DNA from: CAZQLE01 sp964593905
GTDB lineage: Bacteria; Chloroflexota; Anaerolineae; Anaerolineales; Anaerolineaceae
Length of the DNA stretch: 16,892 nucleotides
Assembly: GCA_964593905.1 (NCBI GenBank)
Contig: CAZQLE010000069.1
Location: 1-16,892, forward strand
Reading direction: 5' to 3'
Positions 1-6,009 of this stretch are shown here, piece after piece. Position 1 is the stretch's first letter. Every line of letters begins with the position of its first letter. Under the pieces are notes generated by a model, which worked only from the letters and a program-made list of their open reading frames with translations, did no database searches and had not been told where the DNA came from. The position numbers and the translations under genes are program-made.

Positions 1-113
1 GTGGTGGGGGTGCTGGTAGGGCCCAACAGCCCACCATCGCCGCCCAGAAATGGCAGGCTGCAGGCCGCAGCGGTAACTGCCAAAAGAGCAATCAGCATCC
101 ATATTTTTTTCAT
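1..113 (-). CDS. N-terminus of a lipoprotein, cut by the left edge
   Basis: Read on the minus strand from the ATG at 113-111, 37 codons are visible before the window ends. The product starts with Met-Lys-Lys, a hydrophobic stretch, then a lipobox-like VTAAAC followed by SLPFLGG and a Gly/Pro/Thr-rich linker ending in STPTT. This is a signal peptide for lipid attachment and a flexible linker, so the mature protein probably sits on the outer face of the membrane. The functional domain lies outside the window, so its role cannot be named. A GGAAG lies upstream of the ATG but rather far (about 17 nt), so the ribosome site is weak. The gene diverges from mtnA. The plus-strand reading frame over 1-270 is best seen as its shadow. 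Confidence 0.72.
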   Translation of the reverse strand, partial: MKKIWMLIALLAVTAAACSLPFLGGDGGLLGPTSTPT

Positions 114-266
114 TGTCAATCAATCCGGTTCTTCCATGGTTAACGGGAGAGCTTGTCATTCCTTATACCCAATGTTAAAGGATGTGTCAATACTTCGGTT
201 TATTGGGCGCTGCTGTGAAGGGGCGCACAGGCCGGGCCCACTGCGGCGACGCATAACGGCAATACT

Positions 267-295
267 TTGACAATCCAATCATTGCATGTTAAACT
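267..295 (+). promoter_or_regulatory. Probable sigma-70-type promoter of the mtnA operon
   Basis: TTGACA at 267-272 (perfect -35) is followed after 17 bases by TAAACT at 290-295 (4 of 6 matches to the -10). Transcription would start near 302 and give a leader of only about 47 nt before mtnA. The remaining bases from 114 to 266 show no gene or clear structure; they would also hold the promoter of the divergent lipoprotein gene. Confidence 0.55.
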
Positions 296-312
296 GTAAT
301 TGTGTAAGAAGC

Positions 313-338
313 AACGCTCTCTACCGGGGGCGTTTTTT
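313..338 (+). terminator. Terminator-like hairpin in the mtnA leader (possible attenuator)
   Basis: Bases 313-321 pair with 326-334 to give a 9-bp stem (seven Watson-Crick pairs and two G-T wobbles) with the loop TACC, followed by further T residues to 338. It lies between the promoter and the mtnA start. No plus-strand gene ends upstream of it, so it does not look like the end of another operon. It may lower read-through into mtnA or stabilise the 5' end of the mRNA. The leader is too short to hold a known aptamer if the promoter at 267-295 is the one used. Confidence 0.45.
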
Positions 339-348
339 GGTGTAAACG

Positions 349-1404
349 ATGCGAACAATTGAATGGAATTCCACAACTGGTGAACTTAGAATCATCGACC
401 AACGCGTACTGCCGGGACGGTTAGAATGGCTTACCTGCCGGACGCCGGAAAGCGTGGCTGAATCGATTCAGAATATGGCTGTGCGCGGCGCACCTGCAAT
501 TGGTGTTTCGGCTGCGTTTGGGGTGGCCCTGGCAGCGTTGCATTCGTCTGGCCGCACGCTTGAAGCGGTGCGCAAAGAGGTTGTTGCCGCGGCAGAACTG
601 TTGCGGGCCAGCCGGCCGACGGCTGTTAACCTGGCCTGGGGGCTGAAGCGAATGTTGGCCGCGGCTGCACAGCCGGTGCAGAGCGTGGCCGAACTGGCCG
701 AAACCCTGGTGGCAGAGGCCTGTCAGATTGCCGAAGAAGATGTGGCCATTAATCAGCGCATGGGCGCGCACGGCGCGGCTCTGATTCAAGATGGCGACAC
801 CATTATTCATCATTGCAACACTGGCGGTCTGGCGGCAGTCGATTGGGGCACCGCACTGGGGGTCATTCGCACGGCGCACGAACAGGGCAAGCGCATCCAT
901 GTTCTGGTGGATGAGACGCGCCCGCGTTTGCAGGGCGGCCGGCTGACTGCCTGGGAGCTGGAACAATACGGCATCTCTTATGAAGTGATCAGCGATAACG
1001 CCGCGGGTTATTTCTTGCGCACCGGCCGGGCAACGCGCGTCTTTTATGGCGCCGACCGGGTGGCAGCGAATGGAGATGTCGCCAATAAGATTGGCTCTTA
1101 TATGCTTGCCCTGGCCGCACATGCCAACGGCGTGCCGGTTTATTCTGTGTTTCCCATTTCCACCGTGGATCTTTCGCTCGCCCACGGTGATTTGATCCCC
1201 ATTGAAATGCGTGATGCCAGCGAAGTGCTCGATTTGCAGGTGGGTGGACAGCCCGTTTACCCGGCCGGGGCACATGCATTGAACCCTGCCTTTGATGTAA
1301 CGCCGCATCACCTGTTGACTGCGTTGATTACCGAAAACGGCATTGTTTATCCCCCGTTTCATCTCAATCTTTCAAAGAATGTGCTGCTGACCCCGGCAGC
1401 GTAA
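349..1404 (+). CDS. mtnA: S-methyl-5-thioribose-1-phosphate isomerase
   Basis: This cytoplasmic enzyme of the methionine salvage pathway converts methylthioribose-1-phosphate to methylthioribulose-1-phosphate. The 351-residue length fits the family (eIF2B-alpha/beta/delta-like fold). Recognisable segments are NMAVRGAPAIG (residues 42-52), HHCNTGGLA with the catalytic Cys156, VDETRPRLQGGRLTAWEL (187-204), and GADRVAANGDVANKIGSY with the catalytic Asp236. Two positions differ slightly from the form I recall (HCNAGALA and RPWLQGARLTAW): here Thr-Gly-Gly and Arg/Gly-Gly, which look tolerable. GGTG at 339-342, six bases before the ATG, is the only ribosome-binding match. The adenosine kinase gene starts 14 nt after the stop. 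Neither MTA phosphorylase nor MTR kinase, which would supply the substrate, is in the window. A minus-strand open frame covering most of the gene is a shadow. Confidence 0.93.
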   Translation: MRTIEWNSTTGELRIIDQRVLPGRLEWLTCRTPESVAESIQNMAVRGAPAIGVSAAFGVALAALHSSGRTLEAVRKEVVAAAELLRASRPTAVNLAWGLKRMLAAAAQPVQSVAELAETLVAEACQIAEEDVAINQRMGAHGAALIQDGDTIIHHCNTGGLAAVDWGTALGVIRTAHEQGKRIHVLVDETRPRLQGGRLTAWELEQYGISYEVISDNAAGYFLRTGRATRVFYGADRVAANGDVANKIGSYMLALAAHANGVPVYSVFPISTVDLSLAHGDLIPIEMRDASEVLDLQVGGQPVYPAGAHALNPAFDVTPHHLLTALITENGIVYPPFHLNLSKNVLLTPAA

Positions 1405-1417
1405 AGTGAGCTAAATC

Positions 1418-2377
1418 ATGGCCATTATTTGCACCGGTTCTGTAGCCTATGACTACCTGATGACCTTCCCCGGTTATTTCAAAGATCACATTCTCCCCGA
1501 ACACCTTTCCTCGATCAGTCTCTCTTTTCTGGTCGATTCTATGGTGCGTCAGCGGGGGGGGGTTGCCCCGAACATTGCTTATACGCTGGCTTTGCTGGGT
1601 GAAAAACCGATGGTGCTGGCAACGGTCGGTGAAGATTTTGAAGATTATCGCGCCTGGCTTGAAAAATATGCAGTCGATACAACCCTGGTGAAGACAATTG
1701 CCGGAAAATATACCGCTTCGTTTTTTGCCAATACCGATCTTTCGAATGCGCAGATTTGCAGCTTTTATACCGGCGCAATGGCCGATGCCGGGCAGGTATC
1801 TGTTCGCGATGCGGGCAGCGCGGCCGAATTGGTGGTGATTTCGCCCAACGATCCGGGTGCAATGGATCAATATTGCGCTGAATGCGTTGAACTGGGTGTA
1901 CCCTATTTATATGACCCCGGCCAACAGATTGTGCGGGTCTCGGGTGAGTCGATTCGCAACGGGGTGATGGGCGCGCAGAGCCTGTTTGTGAATAACTATG
2001 AATATATGCTGCTGCAAAAGCACACCGGCTTAACCCATGCCGAGGTGTTGAACACGGTCGATTATCTGGTGGTGACCCAGGGCGAAGAGGGTGCGCTGAT
2101 CTATGTGGATGGCCAGGAATATCACATTCCGGTTGTGCCGGTGGAGAAGATTGCCGACCCCACCGGGGTGGGAGATGGCTTCCGCGGCGGCTTTTTGCGC
2201 GGTGTGCGCCTGGGGCTAGACTGGCAAACCTGCGGGCAGATGGGTGCACTGGCGGCCGCCTATGTGTTGGAGCAGAAGGGCACCCAGAACCATTATTACA
2301 CGCGGCAAGAGTTTGTAGCCCGCTATCGCAAGCATTTTGAAGATCACGGCGCACTGGACGCGCTGTTGAAAGATTGA
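1418..2377 (+). CDS. adoK: Adenosine kinase, PfkB/ribokinase family, actinobacterial type
   Basis: A 319-residue PfkB-fold sugar/nucleoside kinase. From memory it resembles the mycobacterial adenosine kinase AdoK rather than the eukaryotic enzyme: TGSVAYDYLMTFPG at the N-terminus, LPEHL and SLSFLVD (residues 26-40), the glycine-rich RGGVAPNIAY (46-55), DPGQQIVRVSGE (166-177), and the ATP-site signature DPTGVGDGFRGGF (247-259) with the probable catalytic base Asp253; KGTQ near 287-290 also fits. It would phosphorylate adenosine to AMP with ATP. Its position directly before ahcY supports this, because AhcY releases adenosine. The usual GAGD signature reads GVGD here, as in the mycobacterial enzyme. 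A GTGAG lies 7 nt before the ATG. A different PfkB substrate cannot be excluded, but the motif match plus context make adenosine the best choice. Confidence 0.84.
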   Translation: MAIICTGSVAYDYLMTFPGYFKDHILPEHLSSISLSFLVDSMVRQRGGVAPNIAYTLALLGEKPMVLATVGEDFEDYRAWLEKYAVDTTLVKTIAGKYTASFFANTDLSNAQICSFYTGAMADAGQVSVRDAGSAAELVVISPNDPGAMDQYCAECVELGVPYLYDPGQQIVRVSGESIRNGVMGAQSLFVNNYEYMLLQKHTGLTHAEVLNTVDYLVVTQGEEGALIYVDGQEYHIPVVPVEKIADPTGVGDGFRGGFLRGVRLGLDWQTCGQMGALAAAYVLEQKGTQNHYYTRQEFVARYRKHFEDHGALDALLKD

Positions 2378-2463
2378 AACATACGGGGCCCTTTTCCGTC
2401 GGGAGCTGCGTGGCGGAGGGTCCTGTCCATCGGATTGAGTATTCAGTATAACTTGGAGGACGA

Positions 2464-3723
2464 ATGTCAAACTACGATATCAAGGATATGAAGCAGGCAG
2501 AAGGCGGCCGGCGGCGTATTGACTGGGCAGAACGCGAAATGCCTGTGCTGCGCCAGATCCGTGAGCGCTTTGCCAAAGAGCAGCCCCTTAAGGGTGTGCG
2601 TATGTCGGCCTGTCTGCATGTGACTGCTGAAACCGCAAACCTGATGCGCACGCTGCAGGCTGGCGGCGCTGACCTGGTGTTGGTGGCTTCCAACCCACTT
2701 TCCACCCAGGATGATGTGGCGGCTTCACTGGTGAGCCATGATGAAATTCCGGTGTTCGCGATCAAAGGCGAAGACAACACCACTTACTACAAGCACATTA
2801 CCGCGGCGCTGGATCACAAACCCCAGGTCACCATGGATGACGGCGCCGATCTGGTCGGCACCATGCACAAAGAACGCCGCGAATTGATCCCCGGCATTCT
2901 GGGCGGCACCGAAGAGACCACCACCGGTGTGGTTCGTCTGCGTGCAATGGCTGCGGATGGCGCGCTCTCCTTCCCGGTGATTTCGGTGAATGATGCCACC
3001 ACCAAGCATTTCTTTGATAATCGTTACGGCACCGGCCAGTCAACCCTGGATGGAATCATCCGGGCGACCAATATTCTGCTGGCCGGGAAGACCTTTGTGG
3101 TTGCCGGCTATGGTTGGTGCGGCCGCGGTCTGGCCATGCGCGCACGGGGTATGGGCGCCAATGTCATCGTGACCGAAATCGATCCTTTGCCGGCGCTCGA
3201 AGCGGTGATGGATGGCTACCGTGTTATGCCGATGGAAGAAGCCGCCAGGGTCGGCGATATCTTCTGCACTGTTACCGGCGATTTGAATGTGATCGATCGC
3301 AAACACTTTGAGGTGATGAAAGATGGCGCGATTGTTTCCAATTCGGGTCACTTCAACGTAGAGATTAACATCCCGGCGCTCGAAAAAATGTCGGTTGCCA
3401 AACGTCTGGTGCGCCCCTTTGTGGAACAGTATGAGCTGAAAGACGGCCGTCAGATCCACATTTTGGGCGAAGGCCGCCTCATTAACCTGGCGTCGGCTGA
3501 AGGCCACCCTGCCAGTGTGATGGATATGTCTTTTGCCAATCAGGCGTTAAGCGCCGAATATATGGTGAAGCATTATCAGGAATTGGAAAAGAAGGTCTAT
3601 GCGGTTCCGGCTGAGATCGACCGCGAAATTGCCCGTCTGAAACTGCTGGGCATGGGCGTTGCGTTGGATGTTCTGACCGAGGAACAGGTCCATTACCTGA
3701 ATTCGTGGGAAGAAGGCACCTAA
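2464..3723 (+). CDS. ahcY: Adenosylhomocysteinase (S-adenosylhomocysteine hydrolase)
   Basis: Splits S-adenosylhomocysteine into adenosine and homocysteine using a bound NAD, which relieves product inhibition of methyltransferases. At 419 residues it is the shorter form found in archaea and Thermotoga-like bacteria, without the roughly 40-residue insertion of many bacterial enzymes and without the C-terminal Lys-Tyr tail; it ends YLNSWEEGT. Substrate-site residues are visible in their normal contexts: His52 in SACLHVTAET, Asp126 in MDDGADL, Glu151 in GTEETTTGV, and Lys181/Asp185 in NDATTKHFFDNRYGTGQS. The NAD loop is GYGWCGRG (215-222). The ATG follows a strong GGAGGA at 2455-2460. It is the last gene of the mtnA-adoK-ahcY operon: an 86-nt spacer without an obvious promoter precedes it and an intrinsic terminator follows. 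Confidence 0.95.
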   Translation: MSNYDIKDMKQAEGGRRRIDWAEREMPVLRQIRERFAKEQPLKGVRMSACLHVTAETANLMRTLQAGGADLVLVASNPLSTQDDVAASLVSHDEIPVFAIKGEDNTTYYKHITAALDHKPQVTMDDGADLVGTMHKERRELIPGILGGTEETTTGVVRLRAMAADGALSFPVISVNDATTKHFFDNRYGTGQSTLDGIIRATNILLAGKTFVVAGYGWCGRGLAMRARGMGANVIVTEIDPLPALEAVMDGYRVMPMEEAARVGDIFCTVTGDLNVIDRKHFEVMKDGAIVSNSGHFNVEINIPALEKMSVAKRLVRPFVEQYELKDGRQIHILGEGRLINLASAEGHPASVMDMSFANQALSAEYMVKHYQELEKKVYAVPAEIDREIARLKLLGMGVALDVLTEEQVHYLNSWEEGT

Positions 3724-3751
3724 ACCGGCGCTGCTTAGAAAGTATGTTTTT

Positions 3752-3784
3752 AGAGGCTGTCTGCATTGGACAGCCTCTTTTTTT
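3752..3784 (+). terminator. Rho-independent terminator of the mtnA-adoK-ahcY operon
   Basis: AGAGGCTGTC (3752-3761) pairs perfectly with GACAGCCTCT (3769-3778) around a 7-nt loop, and seven T residues follow (3778-3784). It lies 29 nt after the ahcY stop and separates this operon from the AOR cassette. Confidence 0.92.
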
Positions 3785-3879
3785 GCCATTTTTTACGAAC
3801 AGTTTTGGGTAACATTTTTTTGAGATGAACTGATGAACCCATACGGGTGTAACATTCGTGACATTTGTAAAAAACATTA

Positions 3880-3907
3880 TTGACTTTTGAAATTAATTCC
3901 TTAAAAT
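3880..3907 (+). promoter_or_regulatory. Probable promoter of the AOR cassette
   Basis: TTGACT at 3880-3885 and TAAAAT at 3902-3907 are separated by 16 bases (5 of 6 matches each). The start point would be near 3914 and gives a leader of about 270 nt before the AOR gene. The AT-rich stretch 3785-3879 before it shows no gene. Confidence 0.6.
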
Positions 3908-3913
3908 TGGATT

Positions 3914-4031
3914 ATCCGTAGTTACATTCCGAAAAATATCTGTAATAACCGAATACACCTCCGATTCACCGAATCCCCCGGGGATACGTGAACGATAGGG
4001 GATGGAGAGCAATCTCTGTTACCTGCCAGTG
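3914..4031 (+). promoter_or_regulatory. Structured 5' leader upstream of the AOR terminator (candidate riboswitch aptamer)
   Basis: The region between promoter and leader terminator has several pairing elements. TTACA 3922-3926 pairs with TGTAA 3941-3945. GATTC 3963-3967 can pair with GAATC 3971-3975. ATCCCC 3973-3978 pairs with GGGGAT 3998-4003. GGAGA 4004-4008 and TCTCT 4013-4017 close a GCAA (GNRA) tetraloop. CCTCC 3958-3962 is complementary to GGAGG 4038-4042, which is part of the terminator's 5' arm, so an alternative fold is possible. A folded leader ending in a terminator before a tungsten/molybdenum enzyme suggests metal- or cofactor-responsive control. I could not match it to a known class by eye, including the Moco RNA motif. 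Confidence 0.45.
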
Positions 4032-4085
4032 TGCAAAGGAGGACGGGCAAGCCGTTTAAGCCGGTTGCTTCTCCTTTGCATTTTT
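4032..4085 (+). terminator. Intrinsic terminator inside the AOR leader
   Basis: TGCAAAGGAG (4032-4041) pairs perfectly with CTCCTTTGCA (4071-4080), and five T residues follow (4081-4085). The 29-nt loop holds a second small hairpin (CAAGCCG near 4048-4054 with CGGTTG near 4062-4067, one bulge). The preceding operon already has its own terminator at 3752-3784, and this one lies downstream of the AOR promoter, about 100 nt before the start codon. It therefore looks like an expression platform. Confidence 0.75.
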
Positions 4086-4100
4086 GTTTGCCTGGTTCGG

Positions 4101-4118
4101 GTACACAAGGAGGTGTAC
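4101..4118 (+). promoter_or_regulatory. Hairpin presenting a Shine-Dalgarno core with no start codon
   Basis: GTACAC (4101-4106) and GTGTAC (4113-4118) are a perfect 6-bp inverted repeat whose loop is AAGGAG. No start codon follows at a usable distance. The AOR gene has its own GGAGG at 4178-4182. It may be a ribosome standby site or protein-binding element, or chance. Confidence 0.35.
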
Positions 4119-4186
4119 GAAAGATTTCCCAGAGAACAGTTCATCCATTTGCCAGCCATTTGAGATAAAAACTTTTTGGAGGAAAT

Positions 4187-5944
4187 ATGTGGATTCTCAG
4201 AATAAACATGAACGATCTCAGCTATAAGCTGGAAGATGTCCCCGAAAAATATCGCCTGCTTTACGGCCGGGCGTTAACCTCGCAGATTGTGTTTGACGAA
4301 GTGCCGCCCCTGTGCCACCCGCTGGGACCCAACAACAAGCTGGTCTTTTCTGCCGGCGTGGTTACCGGCACCTCGGCGCCGACCTCGGCGCGCGTTTCGG
4401 TGGGCACCAAATCGCCGCTCACCGGCGGCATCAAAGAATCGAATGCCGGCACCTCCTGGGCGCCGGACCTGGCCAACCTGGGGATTCGCGCTTTGATTGT
4501 TGAAGGCGCGCCTGCTCAAAAGGGGACCTACTGGGGGGCTTATCTTCACTGGGATGCAGAAGCCGCAAAACCGGCGGTCGATTTCTTTGCAGCGGGTGAA
4601 TATCTTCAGCAGAATGTCTATGATGTGTTCCCAAAAATCTACGAACGCTTTGAAGGGCGCATCTCCATTTGTTCGGTGGGCAATGCCGGCGAAAATGGCT
4701 ATGGCAACTCGGGCATTGTCTTCAATGATCAGGCCAAACGCCCCAGCCGCTATGCCGGGCGCGGCGGTGTGGGTGCGGTGATGGCAGTGCGTGGTCTGAA
4801 ATTCCTGGTGCTGAACGCGAAGGGTGGTCCGGGAATTGAATTTGCGGATAAGTCACTTTTTGAAGAAGGCCGCAAGAAGATGATTGATGCCATTCGCGCC
4901 CACCCCATCTCGAAGCCCAAAGGTGGCCTGAACACCTATGGAACGGCTGTGCTGGTCAACATCCTCAACGAGGCCGGGGGGCTGCCCACCCGCAACTTTA
5001 GCAGCGGGCGCTTTGAAGGCGCCGGTGAGACGGCCGGTGAGGCAATTTTTGAAACCAACAAAACCCGCCTGGGTAAGGAACTGTATAACCACGCCTGTTC
5101 GCCGGGCTGCATCATCCAATGCTCCAACACCTACTACAAACCCGATCAGACCGAGCATACCTCGTGCATCGAGTATGAATCAACCTGGTCGCTGGGCGCC
5201 AACCTGGGCGTAGATAACCTGGACGACATCGCCGAGATGAACCAGTTGTGCAACGCCTATGGGTTGGATACGATTGAGACCGGCGGCACGCTGGGTGTGG
5301 CAATGGAAGCCGGGGTAATCGCCTTTGGCGATGGCAAGGCCGCCATTCAGTTGATCCACGAGATGGGCAAAGGCACCCCAACCGGGCGTATTCTGGGCGC
5401 AGGCGCCGAAACCACCGGCAGGGTCTACGGGGTAACCCGTGTTCCGACTGTCAAAGGTCAATCAATGCCGGCATATGAGCCGCGCGCGGTGAAGGGCATT
5501 GGCATCACCTATGCCACCACCCCGATGGGCGCAGACCACACCGCCGGTTACACCATCTGCCCCGAAATTCTGGGGGTCAGTGGCAAGCAAGACCCGCTCA
5601 GCGCAGAAGGTAAAGCTGCGCTCAGCCGTGCCTTCCAGGCGACCACCGCTTTCATCGACTCTTCCGGTCACTGCCTGTTTATTGCCTTCCCCATTCTGGA
5701 TATCGCTGCCGGTTTTGAGGGCATGATTCAAGAATGCAACGGCGTTCTGGGCACCAACTGGACCGCGGATGAAATTGTGGCTTATGGCATGGACGTGCTT
5801 AAGGTGGAGCGCGCCTTCAATGAAGCTGCGGGCATCGGCGCCGAAGCCGACCGGCTGCCCGAGTTCATGTCGCTTGAACCGCTGCCGCCCCACGGCCAGG
5901 TCTTTGATGTGTCTGACGAGACCCTCGATTCGGTCTTCAAGTAA
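4187..5944 (+). CDS. Aldehyde:ferredoxin oxidoreductase-family tungsten/molybdenum enzyme
   Basis: A 585-residue AOR-family protein: a cytoplasmic, oxygen-sensitive enzyme with a bis-pyranopterin tungsten or molybdenum site and a [4Fe-4S] cluster, usually oxidising aldehydes or related substrates with ferredoxin. The N-terminal domain (about 1-210) contains SAPTSARVSVGTKSPLTGGI and RYAGRGGVGAVMAVRG (188-203). The C-terminal part has cluster ligands Cys304, Cys308 and Cys312 (ACSPGCIIQC), a probable fourth ligand Cys496 in DSSGHC, ETGGTLGVAMEAG (364-376), and YEPRAVKGIGITYATTPMGADH (430-451), the counterpart of the pterin-binding motif usually written YDPR. The CX3CX3C spacing differs from the CX2CX3C I recall for the Pyrococcus enzyme. 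GGAGG at 4178-4182 fixes the ATG. A radical SAM gene and a MoaD-like gene follow, a grouping known for radical-SAM-dependent AOR relatives. The actual substrate cannot be read from the sequence. Confidence 0.88.
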   Translation: MWILRINMNDLSYKLEDVPEKYRLLYGRALTSQIVFDEVPPLCHPLGPNNKLVFSAGVVTGTSAPTSARVSVGTKSPLTGGIKESNAGTSWAPDLANLGIRALIVEGAPAQKGTYWGAYLHWDAEAAKPAVDFFAAGEYLQQNVYDVFPKIYERFEGRISICSVGNAGENGYGNSGIVFNDQAKRPSRYAGRGGVGAVMAVRGLKFLVLNAKGGPGIEFADKSLFEEGRKKMIDAIRAHPISKPKGGLNTYGTAVLVNILNEAGGLPTRNFSSGRFEGAGETAGEAIFETNKTRLGKELYNHACSPGCIIQCSNTYYKPDQTEHTSCIEYESTWSLGANLGVDNLDDIAEMNQLCNAYGLDTIETGGTLGVAMEAGVIAFGDGKAAIQLIHEMGKGTPTGRILGAGAETTGRVYGVTRVPTVKGQSMPAYEPRAVKGIGITYATTPMGADHTAGYTICPEILGVSGKQDPLSAEGKAALSRAFQATTAFIDSSGHCLFIAFPILDIAAGFEGMIQECNGVLGTNWTADEIVAYGMDVLKVERAFNEAAGIGAEADRLPEFMSLEPLPPHGQVFDVSDETLDSVFK

Positions 5945-5960
5945 ACTCACCGCCCTCTGC

Positions 5961-5992
5961 ACCCCCTCCGGATTGGAATATCCGGAGGGGGT
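5961..5992 (+). terminator. Strong intercistronic hairpin between AOR and radical SAM genes
   Basis: A perfect 13-bp inverted repeat (5961-5973 with 5980-5992) has a 6-nt loop TGGAAT. The tail CTTCTTAA is only partly T-rich, so it is a weak terminator or an mRNA-stabilising structure. It starts 17 nt after the AOR stop and ends 6 nt before the ribosome site of the next gene. It probably lets the enzyme be made in excess over its maturase. Confidence 0.7.
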
Positions 5993-6009
5993 CTTCTTAA
6001 AGGTTCTCA

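Noticed and set aside
1..270. 89-codon plus-strand open frame at the left edge
   Set aside because: It begins at the window edge, has no family features, and overlaps a convincing lipoprotein signal peptide on the minus strand.
421..1362. Long minus-strand open frame (313 codons) opposite mtnA
   Set aside because: mtnA is unmistakable on the plus strand; the opposite frame is rich in Arg, His, Gln and Cys with no domain pattern, as expected of a shadow in GC-rich DNA.
2378..2463. SAM- or SAH-type riboswitch before ahcY, or before mtnA (114-348)
   Set aside because: I looked for the SAM-I core and an SAH-type GC-rich pseudoknot; neither pattern is visible, and the ahcY spacer is only 86 nt within an operon.
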